Below, piece by piece: positions 8,916 through 18,225 of a DNA stretch of 64,000 nt (position 1 is its first letter; the number at the start of each line of letters is the position of its first letter). A program made the position numbers and the translations under genes. Source of the DNA: Crocinitomicaceae bacterium (lineage in GTDB: Bacteria > Bacteroidota > Bacteroidia > Flavobacteriales_D > Crocinitomicaceae); the NCBI GenBank assembly GCA_024643545.1, contig JAHEMR010000035.1, positions 62,001 through 126,000 on the forward strand, in the 5' to 3' direction. A model generated the notes under the pieces. That model was not told where the DNA came from, did no database searches, and saw only the letters and a program-made list of their open reading frames with translations.

Positions 8916-8923
8916 CAAAATTA
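8916..8923 (-). promoter_or_regulatory. -7 box for wecB
   Basis: Minus-strand TAATTTTG, an exact TAnnTTTG match, 18 nt upstream of the proposed TTG start codon of wecB. No convincing TTG -33 element is seen. Confidence 0.45.
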
Positions 8924-8962
8924 ACAAAATCACAGAATAACACGTGTTTCACAACTTGGCAT

Positions 8963-9706
8963 ATGAAAAACAGTGAGAATTGGAAAGAAACCAAATTCGT
9001 TTTCAAAAAAGGCAAATTACGCGCTAATCCTAATGAGAAATTCGTTTCTGTTTCATCCCGTTTAGTCGCTAATAGTGTTGCAAAACATTACCAAGAAAAT
9101 GCACTTTCTTTTTTTAAAGGAAACTTTCTTGATTTGGGATGCGGATTCGCACCGCTCTATTCGTTTTATCGAAATCAAGTTACTTCTGTTACTTGCGCTG
9201 ATTGGGCACAGAGCATGCACCAAAATCCTCACTTAGATGTGATATGCGACTTAAATGAAAACTTGCCATTTGACACAGAACAATTTGATTCAATTTTACT
9301 CTCAGATGTACTCGAACACATTAGAAAACCAGAACAACTTTTAAATGAAATACACCGTATTCTTCGAAAGGATGGGGTATTAATCATGAATGTGCCTTAC
9401 TATTATTGTTTGCATGAAGAACCACACGATTATTTCAGGTACACTGAATTTGCATTGAAATCAATGACAACTGATGCCGGACTTAAGTTGGAATCATTAC
9501 AAAGAACCGGTGGCACCCTTGAAATAATGACGGATTTATTCGCGAAAAACATACGTCCAATTCCTTTGATCGGAAAACCCTTGTGTCAATTCTCTCAATT
9601 TCTAACTTGGCAGCTTTTAAACATCAAGACAATTCGAAAATTAAATGAGAAGACAGCGGCAAAGTTCCCACTAGGGTATTTTCTTATTGCAAAGAAATTA
9701 AATTAA
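8963..9706 (+). CDS. Class I SAM-dependent methyltransferase
   Basis: A 247-residue Methyltransf_11-type enzyme. Motif I is NFLDLGCGFAPLYSFY, the post-I acidic region is CADWAQSM, motif II is FDSILLSDVLEHI and motif III is LRKDGVLIMNVPYYY. The aromatic LHEEPHDYFRYTEFAL segment is typical of methyltransferases found in polysaccharide loci. The acceptor is unknown, but its place between wecB and the GT56 gene suggests modification of a surface glycan or its lipid carrier. I start at the ATG at 8963 because the region upstream (from a TTG at 8891) encodes no recognisable sequence and covers the wecB promoter. Its stop interlocks with that of the GT56 gene (TTAA). Confidence 0.82.
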   Translation: MKNSENWKETKFVFKKGKLRANPNEKFVSVSSRLVANSVAKHYQENALSFFKGNFLDLGCGFAPLYSFYRNQVTSVTCADWAQSMHQNPHLDVICDLNENLPFDTEQFDSILLSDVLEHIRKPEQLLNEIHRILRKDGVLIMNVPYYYCLHEEPHDYFRYTEFALKSMTTDAGLKLESLQRTGGTLEIMTDLFAKNIRPIPLIGKPLCQFSQFLTWQLLNIKTIRKLNEKTAAKFPLGYFLIAKKLN

Positions 9707-10812
9707 ATTCGCAGCATCCCTTCCCACTGTTCAAGTACTTTTTCTCGGCTAAAATGATCCTGAACCAATTGTTTATTCCGGATTTTTTCTTCATTTGTTA
9801 TGGGGCTTAATGCTCCCCCAAGAATCAATTCTTCCATTGGTTTTAATGAGAAACCCAATCCTTTAAAGAAATGGTAAGAACTTGATTTATCCGATAAATA
9901 AACCGTCGCATCGTTAAAAAGAAAATAAATGATGTTTCCCAAACCTTGCTGACAATAACTATTCAATAAAAAGAACTCCACATCGCATATATAACGATAA
10001 TACTCCTCCATGGACATCGGTTTTTCCAGTAGTTGAACGTTCAACTGGGGGAATTTAAGTATTTCCAATTTTAATCTTGAGATATAATCGGCTTTACCGT
10101 AATTCAAGGGAAGTAGCACTTCTTCTTGGCAATTTATTTCTGACAAATAATTAATTACCTCCAAATGATTCAATAAGGGGGAGCCATTGTGTCCAACCAT
10201 GATTCTTCTTTTCACATTTTTCTGTTCTGATTGGACGAACAAATCAGAAGCGTCAAGGTAAGACATGAAATGGTATTTTACCGTTTGTTTAAAATTGAAA
10301 ACACGATCAAAATCCACTGAATTAAAACTGTAAAAATGATTCAGACCACCAATTGTTCGTTGGTATTTACTTTTAGAAATTGGCAAAAGTGTCAAAGAGC
10401 GTCCCCGAAAAAAATTGAAGGCGTTTTCCCATAAATTAAACAGAAGCTTTCTTGTTAAAAATTGTTGACTAAAAGACGCATATAATTTAGCCACCTCAAA
10501 AGAAAGTTGATAATATTCAAAGCTCCAAAACATCCAAGAAATCAGAATTTCCGGGTAACTTCTTTGAAGGTGACGAAGCCACCTAAATTGATAGTAATGT
10601 AAACTATGAAAAAGTACTTGTCGAATTTGTCCTTTTTTAACCAATGCTTCGATATGAGACCGAGATTTTAATAATTGCTCGAATGGAATTCCATCGGTTG
10701 ATCCTTTTTCTACAAAATAAAAGTGTTTTCCTGGCTCGATTTGCTCCACATATTCCATGGTCTTTTTAATGAAGACACCGTTTGCGTTAATAAATACGTG
10801 AACAGTTGACAT
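9703..10812 (-). CDS. GT56-family glycosyltransferase (WecF-like Fuc4NAc transferase)
   Basis: Likely transfers a 4-acetamido-4,6-dideoxyhexose to a lipid-linked acceptor at the inner face of the membrane. I recognise the WecF/RffT fold by aligned landmarks: RRIMVGHNGSPLLNH (WecF ILVGNSGDRSNEH), LLPLNYGKADYI (VVPMGYP...YIEE), MSMEEYYRYICDVEFFLL and CQQGLGNIIYFLF (RQQGIGTLCLL). Its 369 residues are close to the family length. It lies 3 nt downstream of the NeuD acetyltransferase and after the DegT aminotransferase, the enzymes that would make its donor. Exact sugar identity is inference. The start ATG at 10812 directly follows the previous stop. Confidence 0.75.
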   Translation of the reverse strand: MSTVHVFINANGVFIKKTMEYVEQIEPGKHFYFVEKGSTDGIPFEQLLKSRSHIEALVKKGQIRQVLFHSLHYYQFRWLRHLQRSYPEILISWMFWSFEYYQLSFEVAKLYASFSQQFLTRKLLFNLWENAFNFFRGRSLTLLPISKSKYQRTIGGLNHFYSFNSVDFDRVFNFKQTVKYHFMSYLDASDLFVQSEQKNVKRRIMVGHNGSPLLNHLEVINYLSEINCQEEVLLPLNYGKADYISRLKLEILKFPQLNVQLLEKPMSMEEYYRYICDVEFFLLNSYCQQGLGNIIYFLFNDATVYLSDKSSSYHFFKGLGFSLKPMEELILGGALSPITNEEKIRNKQLVQDHFSREKVLEQWEGMLRI

Positions 10813-10815
10813 AGA

Positions 10816-11448
10816 TTAGATTTGACGAGCAACACCTGGATTTCCAATTACCTTTTGATTTGGAGGAACATCCCTTGTTACAATTGTACCTGCTCCAATA
10901 ATGCAATTTTCGCCTATATTAACTCCGGGGAAAACAACGGCATTTGACCCGATAAATGTTCCGCTTCCAATTGTACAATTACCCGAAATCACCGCACCAG
11001 GACAAACCTCCACAAATTGATGAAGTTTTGAATCATGTCCAATGGATGCATTACAATTAATAAGTGCACCAAGGGCTATTTCAGTATTCCCCATTACAAC
11101 AGCACCTGGCATTATACAAACTCCTTCACCCATTCGAACATTCACCGAACTTATCGCCGCATATTTAGAAATTACTTGAACGGAAACTGCGCGATTCAAC
11201 TGAGAAAAAAGATTAAATAAACTTTTTCTATTCGAAGGATTCCCAATTCCTAAAATGAATTCAAGTGATTCATTTTTAACTACACTGTCTTTTTCATCAC
11301 TAATTACGCGATAATGCTCGTGAATAAATTCATTGGAAACTTTTCCAGTATTATTGAAAAAAGCGAGTTTGGAAAAATCATACGACGGATCTTCACCGAG
11401 CACATCTAGAATTTGCATAGCAAACCCACCTGATCCTAAAATTAACAT
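10816..11448 (-). CDS. NeuD/PglD-family sugar O/N-acetyltransferase
   Basis: Acetyl-CoA-dependent acetyltransferase of 210 residues. The N-terminal PglD-type Rossmann subdomain (LILGSGGFAMQILDVLGE) is followed from about residue 95 by a left-handed beta-helix of hexapeptide repeats (VCIMPGAVVMG, ALINCNASIGHDSKLHQF, GTFIGSNAVVFPG, CIIGAGTIVTRDVPPN). The His in IGHDS is the expected catalytic base. VioB and PglD of this family acetylate the 4-amino group of UDP/dTDP-4-amino-4,6-dideoxysugars. It overlaps the upstream aminotransferase by 7 nt and is followed by a GT56 transferase, so N-acetylation of a dTDP-4-amino sugar is the best prediction. Confidence 0.85.
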   Translation of the reverse strand: MLILGSGGFAMQILDVLGEDPSYDFSKLAFFNNTGKVSNEFIHEHYRVISDEKDSVVKNESLEFILGIGNPSNRKSLFNLFSQLNRAVSVQVISKYAAISSVNVRMGEGVCIMPGAVVMGNTEIALGALINCNASIGHDSKLHQFVEVCPGAVISGNCTIGSGTFIGSNAVVFPGVNIGENCIIGAGTIVTRDVPPNQKVIGNPGVARQI

Positions 11449-12551
11449 AGCGAACCTAATTTTTGAATGATAAACCGCATGTCTGACTCCGTTAATTCAT
11501 GGTATAGAGGCAAACAAATCACTCTTCTCGATATGTCCTCTGATATTGGACAAGCGTCATAAATTGGCAAGAAATCCAATTCATTAAGAGATGGATAAAA
11601 ATACCTTCTTAAATGAATGTTTTCCTTCTCCATTTCAGTTAAAACACGCAGTAAAAACTCCTCGGATTTCAATACTAATGGGAAATATGCTTTGTTAAAT
11701 TCCAATTCATAAGATGCGCCATGTAAACCGATTTCAGCCAACAGTTCTTGGTATAAATCCCACTGCGATTTTCTTCGAATCATGATTTCATTCACATAAT
11801 TTAGATTCACCAATCCCATTGCCGCTGAAAACTCATTCATTTTAGCATTAATTCCCATCGAACCAAAGGTAGTTGGAGATGTATGCCCGAAATTTCTCAA
11901 TAATTTAAGTTGCTCATAAATCTCTTTACTTTTACAAACTATCGCGCCACCTTCAACCGTGTGAAATAATTTTGTTGCGTGGAAACTTATTGTAGAAATA
12001 TCACCAAATGTCATGATACTTTCCTCATTTACTTTAGTTCCGAAACAATGTGCACTATCATAAATCACTTTTAACCCATGTTCGTCAGCAAAATTCTGTA
12101 TGGCTTCCATCTGACAAGGATAACCATATACATTAGTAGCTAAAATTGCTTTCGTCTCGTTCGTGAGTAATCCTTTCAATTTACTCGCGTCAATATTGAA
12201 CGTATTCGGATCGATATCACAAAATCTAGGCACACAATTCTCCCATAATAAAGAAGAAGTTGTTGCTACATAAGAGTAGGGAGTTGTAATTACTTCTCCT
12301 TGAATTTTCATTGCTTTTAGGGCCATCTGAATTGCAATGGTCCCATTGGTCACTAACAGTAAATATTCAACATTAAATATTTTTTTTAACTTTTCCTCTA
12401 ATTCAACAACACATGGACCTTGATTTGTCAACCATCCACCATTCATGATTTCTGCAACCATGTTTTGGTATTCATCAACCGGTGGGATAAATGGTTTTGT
12501 AGCACTTATCGTTCCTCTTGCGTATTGATTTGACATATGCGAAATGCTCAT
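11442..12551 (-). CDS. DegT/DnrJ/EryC1-family PLP sugar aminotransferase
   Basis: Transfers an amino group from glutamate to a 4-keto-6-deoxy nucleotide sugar. The 369-residue protein has VTNGTIAIQMALKA (cofactor phosphate contact), the PLP-stacking and Asp region VIYDSAHCFG (Asp165) and the Schiff-base Lys in SFHATKLFHTVEGGAI (Lys194). It is first in a three-gene minus-strand run (aminotransferase, NeuD acetyltransferase, GT56), so the product is probably a dTDP-4-amino-4,6-dideoxyhexose (Fuc4N or Qui4N). No rmlA/rmlB genes for the dTDP-4-keto-6-deoxyglucose precursor are in this window. A second in-frame Met at residue 6 could also be the start. Confidence 0.86.
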   Translation of the reverse strand: MSISHMSNQYARGTISATKPFIPPVDEYQNMVAEIMNGGWLTNQGPCVVELEEKLKKIFNVEYLLLVTNGTIAIQMALKAMKIQGEVITTPYSYVATTSSLLWENCVPRFCDIDPNTFNIDASKLKGLLTNETKAILATNVYGYPCQMEAIQNFADEHGLKVIYDSAHCFGTKVNEESIMTFGDISTISFHATKLFHTVEGGAIVCKSKEIYEQLKLLRNFGHTSPTTFGSMGINAKMNEFSAAMGLVNLNYVNEIMIRRKSQWDLYQELLAEIGLHGASYELEFNKAYFPLVLKSEEFLLRVLTEMEKENIHLRRYFYPSLNELDFLPIYDACPISEDISRRVICLPLYHELTESDMRFIIQKLGSLC

Positions 12552-12722
12552 TAAGTTTAATCATCGAAAATACACAATTAATTAGTAGCATGTAATGAAA
12601 CCAACAAATATCTTACCTAATGAAACATCAAATTTCTTCATGAATTGATTGCCTAAAAAAGTTTAAACCTGAAATATTATTGTAATTTTAGAGGGTATTA
12701 TTTAACCCTAAAACGATTAAAA

Positions 12723-12938
12723 ATGAAAAAAACATTGGTTCTTGGAGCTTTTGCTACGTTGATGATGGCGTCTTGTGCAAAAGACTACTCTTGTAAATGT
12801 GTTGTTGCTGATTCTACATCAGGAACAAACAATACGGTAACTACTGTTATCAACGGTAAGAAGAAAGACGCGAAAGCTGCTTGTGAAGCACAAAATGTAG
12901 TGCTTGGAACGGTTACTCAAACATGTACCATTCAATAA
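12723..12938 (+). CDS. Small cysteine-containing lipoprotein
   Basis: A 71-residue precursor: basic N-terminus and hydrophobic stretch MKKTLVLGAFATLMMASC with the lipobox Cys at residue 18, so an outer-membrane-anchored lipoprotein of about 54 residues is expected. The mature part has four further Cys (two in SCKC, one in AACEA, one in QTCTI), consistent with two disulfides, and a Thr/Val-rich middle. Short lipoproteins of this shape are common in flavobacteria but have no known function. It is monocistronic: an intergenic region precedes it and a strong hairpin terminator follows. Confidence 0.75.
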   Translation: MKKTLVLGAFATLMMASCAKDYSCKCVVADSTSGTNNTVTTVINGKKKDAKAACEAQNVVLGTVTQTCTIQ

Positions 12939-12956
12939 TTTTTTATCAGTATAGTC

Positions 12957-12984
12957 AAAAGGGGGCATCGCCCCCTTTTTTTTT
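12957..12984 (+). terminator. Rho-independent terminator after the small lipoprotein
   Basis: AAAAGGGGGC stem, ATC loop, GCCCCCTTTT closing arm and a run of nine T residues. The next gene starts 12 nt later. Confidence 0.92.
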
Positions 12985-12995
12985 AATTTCACCAC

Positions 12996-13589
12996 ATGAA
13001 TTTTTTCGAATCTATCTTTTTAAACTTAGGATTTTCCTGGACGTTAGCAAAATTAATTCCTTATTTATTGATGGCGTTACTTGGATTTACGCTGGTTTAC
13101 ACCTTTCACGGTAAAATCCAACACCGCGTCAAAAAGTGGATAAGTATGTCCCTAGTTGCCTTACTTCCTTTTGGAACTTACTTTACGTTTTACCCAATTT
13201 ATCAAGGCGACTTTGTAAATGACCATTTCCTTCCTGAACAATTGGATAATTTTCCTTCGAAGCTAACTTTAAATATCGTTGTATTGCCTGGTTGTCCGTA
13301 CTGTCATGAAACCATCTCAATCATGAACGAATTAAAAGCACGTTATCCAAAATTACACATACGTTACGTTGTTGTTGGAGAATCAAAACAAGTCATTCAT
13401 GCCTTTAAATCGAAATTAGATTCTAAAATTAACGTTCAACTCTCGAAAACACCAAAAGATTGGATCATCATGGCACAAGGAGGATTTCCTTGTATGATTT
13501 TAAGTAAGGATAAGAAAATAATCTACGCGTGGGAAAATGGTCACTTCGGTGTGCGAGCGATCGACGATATCCTTGATCGGTTAAATTAA
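12996..13589 (+). CDS. Membrane-anchored thioredoxin-like protein (CPYC)
   Basis: A 197-residue protein with two predicted N-terminal membrane segments (about residues 17-36 and 47-68) followed by a thioredoxin-fold domain. The redox motif is GCPYC (Cys100, Cys103), and GGFPC near residue 165 supplies the cis-proline. This suggests a periplasm-facing disulfide oxidoreductase, but the substrate is unknown; the CPYC motif is glutaredoxin-like. The ATG at 12996 begins immediately after a terminator, so its promoter must lie within or upstream of that hairpin. The final TAA interlocks with the yfhO stop codon (TTAA). Confidence 0.72.
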   Translation: MNFFESIFLNLGFSWTLAKLIPYLLMALLGFTLVYTFHGKIQHRVKKWISMSLVALLPFGTYFTFYPIYQGDFVNDHFLPEQLDNFPSKLTLNIVVLPGCPYCHETISIMNELKARYPKLHIRYVVVGESKQVIHAFKSKLDSKINVQLSKTPKDWIIMAQGGFPCMILSKDKKIIYAWENGHFGVRAIDDILDRLN

Positions 13590-16342
13590 GCTTCTTCAGT
13601 TGGTGTCACTTTGCGGTTCATCCAAAACACACCTATGCATGCTAACAAAAGTAAACTAGATCCTGCAAATGATACGTTGCTTCCAGTTTGAAACGCCTTA
13701 GGTTCAAATTTCCACTCAATTTGATGTGATCCCTTAGGTATTTTAGCAGCGCGTAAAATATAGTTTGCTCGAATCGTTTCAATTTCTTTTCCGTCTACAT
13801 AACAGTTCCAACCTTCTGGATAGTAAATCTCACTAAATACAGCCAATTGATCTGTTTTACTTTTACTTGTATAGGTCAGTTCGGTTGTTGCATATTTCGT
13901 TTGACGAATGGTTGCCGTTGAGTCAACGTTTATGCCAGAAACAAGTGATTTGAATTCTTGGTGTACGATTGCCTGTTTTTTCGTATTACACTTATTCAAA
14001 GATAAAATTTCTTCATTTGCATTAGCAACCCATTTCACTGATTCAACGAACCAAGCTGGGCCATTTGCATTGGTGTTCCGAATGGCCTTAGAAGATGGAT
14101 TTGCGATAATGTACTTCGTGTTTAACATATTAATCACAGGATTTTTTTCAGACACTGCCAAAGATTCAACTGAGAGGGTGTCAAAAATTTTCTGGGCCAT
14201 TTCCTGGGTCATTTCCATTTGACTAGCATACTTTCTTAAAAGGACATTTTTCTCAGCACTAATTTCTTTATTCAATTGCTGCATTTCGTTTAAAATATTA
14301 AAATCAATCAATTCCTGAAAACGTTTTAATTTCGCCCCATGGTAGCCACCAATGCTTTTATGAAAATAGCTAGTTGCTGTTTCAGCAAATGGATTCGAGA
14401 AATTCAACACACGGTAATCTGTGTTTAAATTTAATGCGCCAAATTTTGCATATACCGAATTCATTTCCTGATCTAACGCATCCTTATAGTAAACATTTGT
14501 TGCCATTTTTGAAAAAATCGACTGTTCATCTTGTGAGTATGACTTCTCTCGTGCCAAGATACTCATGTCCGCATTACTCGGAACGTAAGGCATAGATGCA
14601 TCCGAAGCAATGACATAACTTGACATCTGGTCTCCGGGCAATTCATTGTTCAAATAACGTTTATTTACTGAAATATTGTCGATTAATACCAACAATACCA
14701 AACCGCCAATGACAATCGATTTTGGCAACATGGAACGTGAAATCAAGACAACAAGACCGGCTCCGAACAAAATAAATAAAATAGAACGTCCAATATCTGA
14801 TTTATATAATTCTATGCGCACGTCCTCAATCGCATTCTTGACACCATTTAAGTAAGTAATTTGACTTGGGTCCTTTGTGTTTTTTGTTTGATCCGCAAAC
14901 ATTTGAAGTTCATTTTTCGTCAAGAAATCACCTGATATAGAAGGTGAAGCATATAAAATAAATGCAACAAAAACAAGTGCTGCACTTCCAATCATCCACG
15001 CTTTTTTAGTTCCAATTAATCCTTCTTTACGGAATAGTTTATCTAAGAATAGTACGGCTAATGCTGGAATCATTACTTGTAAGAGGGTCATGATCATTTT
15101 TGAATCACGAAACTTATTATACATTGGGAATTTATGAATGAAAAAATCATTTATTCCTCCCGGATCATTCGATGAAAGTAGCACTGCTAAAACTCCAATA
15201 ACTAAAAAAGGCCACTTCAATGAATCTTTCAAAAAGATGAGCCCCATCAGGAAGAAAAACAACATAACTACTCCAAAGTAAAATGCCCCACCACTAAAAC
15301 TTTGCCCCCCCCAATAACTTGGAAAAGCTGGTTTTGATTGATCCGTATTCAATAAAATATCGGCGTATTCATACAAATTGGGATCTGCATTGACAATTTC
15401 AACAGCTTTTTCATTGTTTCCAAGTAAATCTGTTTTCCCACCTTTTGCGTTTGGAGCAACCAATGAAAGCCATTCTCCCCCCCCAAAATTATACTCCAAA
15501 ATGTAATTTTTATTCAACCCATCTTTGGTTGTCATTTTGGCTGATTGACCTTTGGGTTTAATCGTCAATTCGGATGTTCCTCTGGTTGTGTATTTGCTGT
15601 ATTCAAATGTTGTTAACAGGTTACTTGCTGATGCCATAAGGGTTAATATGGAAACCACTGTCAAAGCCCCAATTGTCTTTCCTAAATAGACCCATTCTTT
15701 TTTTAATGCTAATCGAATAACTTCGGCTACTGCCACAGCGACCAATAAAAATGTCAAATAATAGGTCATTTGTAAGTGATTCGCTGTTAAATTCAAACCA
15801 AAAAATAGTCCAAAAACTGCAGCACCAAGTAGCCATTTACCCCGGAATGCAAGAATTAATCCTCCCAAAGCTGGAGCCATATAAGCGATGGCATTCACTT
15901 TAGACATGTGTCCAGCACCAATGTAAAGAATATTTATGGTAGAAAATCCAAAAGCAATCGCCCCAACCATGCCCAGCCAAGGGTTCACACGCAAACACAA
16001 TGTTAAAATGTAAAACCCTAACATGCTGATAAATAAAATCCCTACAGGTCTAGGTAATCCAAGTTTAATTGCTTGATCAACATAGGTTAACCAATTGGCA
16101 TTATGTTCAACTGCAATTTGATAACTTGGCATTCCTCCAAACATAGCATTTGTCCACAATGGCAATTCACCATGAACAAAACTGTAATCGGCAATTTCCT
16201 TCGACATACCTTGAAATTGACGAATATCGCTTTGCTTCAAACTGTAACCATCGAACAAAGGTGAAAAAAACACACTCGACAAGACTAGAAATGACGCAAC
16301 TGCAACTAAATGTGGTAAAATGGATTTTAATTTTGAGTTCAT
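13586..16342 (-). CDS. YfhO-family large membrane protein
   Basis: A 918-residue integral membrane protein with many hydrophobic segments through residue ~550, a large soluble extracytoplasmic domain, and a final membrane segment near the C-terminus (GSSLLLLACIGVFWM). This order matches the Bacteroidota YfhO family, related to GT-C membrane glycosyltransferases; the B. subtilis homologue is implicated in glycosylating lipoteichoic acid. The C-terminal domain has the typical YYPEGWNCYVDGK and ANYILRAAKIPKGSHQIEWKFEP motifs. No neighbouring gene indicates its substrate. Start at 16342 gives a proper first membrane segment. Confidence 0.87.
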   Translation of the reverse strand: MNSKLKSILPHLVAVASFLVLSSVFFSPLFDGYSLKQSDIRQFQGMSKEIADYSFVHGELPLWTNAMFGGMPSYQIAVEHNANWLTYVDQAIKLGLPRPVGILFISMLGFYILTLCLRVNPWLGMVGAIAFGFSTINILYIGAGHMSKVNAIAYMAPALGGLILAFRGKWLLGAAVFGLFFGLNLTANHLQMTYYLTFLLVAVAVAEVIRLALKKEWVYLGKTIGALTVVSILTLMASASNLLTTFEYSKYTTRGTSELTIKPKGQSAKMTTKDGLNKNYILEYNFGGGEWLSLVAPNAKGGKTDLLGNNEKAVEIVNADPNLYEYADILLNTDQSKPAFPSYWGGQSFSGGAFYFGVVMLFFFLMGLIFLKDSLKWPFLVIGVLAVLLSSNDPGGINDFFIHKFPMYNKFRDSKMIMTLLQVMIPALAVLFLDKLFRKEGLIGTKKAWMIGSAALVFVAFILYASPSISGDFLTKNELQMFADQTKNTKDPSQITYLNGVKNAIEDVRIELYKSDIGRSILFILFGAGLVVLISRSMLPKSIVIGGLVLLVLIDNISVNKRYLNNELPGDQMSSYVIASDASMPYVPSNADMSILAREKSYSQDEQSIFSKMATNVYYKDALDQEMNSVYAKFGALNLNTDYRVLNFSNPFAETATSYFHKSIGGYHGAKLKRFQELIDFNILNEMQQLNKEISAEKNVLLRKYASQMEMTQEMAQKIFDTLSVESLAVSEKNPVINMLNTKYIIANPSSKAIRNTNANGPAWFVESVKWVANANEEILSLNKCNTKKQAIVHQEFKSLVSGINVDSTATIRQTKYATTELTYTSKSKTDQLAVFSEIYYPEGWNCYVDGKEIETIRANYILRAAKIPKGSHQIEWKFEPKAFQTGSNVSFAGSSLLLLACIGVFWMNRKVTPTEEA

Positions 16343-16386
16343 TTTGTAAGGTTATTTTTTGTGAAAGTAGCTAATTCTCTTAAAAG

Positions 16387-17553
16387 TTAGGATTTTACAT
16401 TGGCATATTTCTGCACATCCTTCGCATCAATCTCTTGATCACATAGGATAACTAATCGTTCAATAATGTTGCGTAATTCCCGAATATTCCCGGTCCAATC
16501 TAGTTCCTTAAGGGCATTTAACGCATCATCGTTAAACTTTTTACATGGAATTCCGTGGTCTTGACAAATGAGTTGAAGGAAATGATTGGCTAAAAGTGGA
16601 ATATCCATTCTACGTTCATTCAAAGCAGGAACATGAATTAAAATAACGGCCAAACGGTGAAATAAATCTTCACGAAACCTTCCCTCTGTAATTTCTTTCC
16701 TCAAATCTTTATTGGTTGCAGCAATTACGCGGCAATCAACTTTTACATCTTTTTCTCCTCCTACACGTTGGATGACATTTTCTTGAAGTGCTCTGAGTAC
16801 TTTAGCCTGTGCACTGAGTGACATATCCCCTATTTCATCCAAAAACAAGGTTCCTCCCGAGGCCAATTCGAATTTTCCTTTTTTATCTTTTACCGCGGAT
16901 GTAAACGCTCCTTTTTCGTGACCAAAAAGTTCGCTTTCGATTAATTCAGTCGGAATAGCGGCGCAATTCACCTCGACATATGACATTTTTGATCTATTTG
17001 ACAACTCATGTAAAGAACGTGCTACGAGTTCTTTTCCGGTTCCGTTTCCACCCGTAATTAAAACACGTGCATCAGAAGGAGCAACTTTTTCAATCATGGC
17101 TTTTATTTCCATAATCTCGGAAGTTTCACCGATGATTGCACTACCTTTTATTTTTTTTACTGTTGTTTTGAGGATTTTTGTTTCCTGAACTAAGTGATTT
17201 CTGTCCTTTACGTTTCTCAATATGACTAGAATCCGATTTAGATCCAGGGGTTTTTCAATAAAATCAAAAGCCCCCAATTTAATGGCTTGAACAGCCGTTT
17301 CGAGTGTACCATGTCCACTAATCATGATGATTGGTACATCGTTGCCTGCAGTTTGGATTTGCTGAAGTAATTCCATTCCATCTACAAGCGGCATTTTAAT
17401 GTCACAAAAAATGACATCCAAGGAATTAGTGCTAATTAATTCCAATCCATCCTTACCATTTTCAGCCTCTAGAACTTGGCAGTTTTCGTATTCTAAAATT
17501 TCTTTTAGCGCCCTACGGATTGCCCGTTCATCGTCAATAATAAGCACTTTCAT
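16387..17553 (-). CDS. NtrC-type sigma-54 response regulator lacking a DNA-binding domain
   Basis: A 388-residue response regulator. The receiver domain (residues 1-115) has acidic DDE at 7-9, phospho-acceptor Asp51 and Lys101. The AAA+ domain has Walker A GGNGTGKE at 168-175, the sigma-54 contact loop as GAFTSA (215-220, instead of GAFTGA), Walker [12 protein letters not shown] and the FREDLFHRL arginine-finger region. The protein ends about 30 residues after the NIRELRN motif, so the usual C-terminal Fis-type HTH is missing. It may activate sigma-54 promoters without site-specific binding, as described for FlgR and CtcC. I start at the ATG at 17553 rather than 19 codons upstream because MKVLIIDDE is the canonical receiver start. 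It lies 10 nt after pcm. Confidence 0.88.
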   Translation of the reverse strand: MKVLIIDDERAIRRALKEILEYENCQVLEAENGKDGLELISTNSLDVIFCDIKMPLVDGMELLQQIQTAGNDVPIIMISGHGTLETAVQAIKLGAFDFIEKPLDLNRILVILRNVKDRNHLVQETKILKTTVKKIKGSAIIGETSEIMEIKAMIEKVAPSDARVLITGGNGTGKELVARSLHELSNRSKMSYVEVNCAAIPTELIESELFGHEKGAFTSAVKDKKGKFELASGGTLFLDEIGDMSLSAQAKVLRALQENVIQRVGGEKDVKVDCRVIAATNKDLRKEITEGRFREDLFHRLAVILIHVPALNERRMDIPLLANHFLQLICQDHGIPCKKFNDDALNALKELDWTGNIRELRNIIERLVILCDQEIDAKDVQKYANVKS

Positions 17554-17563
17554 CGTTTCTCTT

Positions 17564-18217
17564 TTATTTAACCGTTCGTTCCAACATCGGAACAAATTTA
17601 AAGGTGCCAAATTCTTCTTTCGAAAAAGAGGTTTCAGCTTGCTTAATGATCTTTAACATTTTTTGCTCTTTCCCCTCACCCACAGGAATTACCATGATTC
17701 CATTCACTTTCAATTGTTTTAACAATTCTTGTGGGATTTCTGGTGCACCACAAGTAACTAAAATTTTATCAAATGGTGCATTCAATGGACTTCCTTTGTA
17801 TCCATCACCAAAAAAAAGTTTTGGCGCATAATTTAAATGATGAATCACATGTTTTGCTGCTAAATGCAGTTCACTATGACGTTCGATTGAGAAAACTTTT
17901 GCCCCCAACTCACATAGAATGGATGTTTGAAATCCCGATCCGGTACCGATTTCCAACACTTTGTCCCCTCTTTGGATTTCTAATAATTCGGTTTGAAAAG
18001 CTACTGTGTACGGATGAGAAATGGTTTGTCCCGCTCCAATTTGAAAGGCCATATTGGAATACGCTTGATCTTCAAACGCCGTGTCTAAAAAAAAATGCCG
18101 TGGAACGACATCGAAGGCATCCAAAATACGTTGATCCTTGATTCCCATATCAGCAAGCGCCAGGATAAGTTGTTTGCGTTTCCCTTTGTGTTTAAATGTA
18201 TCTTTTAAATGTTGCAT
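17564..18217 (-). CDS. pcm: Protein-L-isoaspartate O-methyltransferase
   Basis: Repairs isomerised aspartyl residues in aged proteins by SAM-dependent methylation. The 217-residue protein has the PIMT substrate-binding segment QIGAGQTISHPYTVA, SAM motif VLEIGTGSGFQTSIL and the following FSIERHSEL acidic residue, plus ILVTCGAPEIP. Length and motif order are those of Pcm. Start chosen at the ATG at 18217, 8 nt after the xth stop; a start 11 codons upstream would overlap xth. It is followed at 10 nt by the response regulator, suggesting a xth-pcm-regulator message. Confidence 0.92.
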   Translation of the reverse strand: MQHLKDTFKHKGKRKQLILALADMGIKDQRILDAFDVVPRHFFLDTAFEDQAYSNMAFQIGAGQTISHPYTVAFQTELLEIQRGDKVLEIGTGSGFQTSILCELGAKVFSIERHSELHLAAKHVIHHLNYAPKLFFGDGYKGSPLNAPFDKILVTCGAPEIPQELLKQLKVNGIMVIPVGEGKEQKMLKIIKQAETSFSKEEFGTFKFVPMLERTVK

Positions 18218-18225
18218 TCGAGTGA

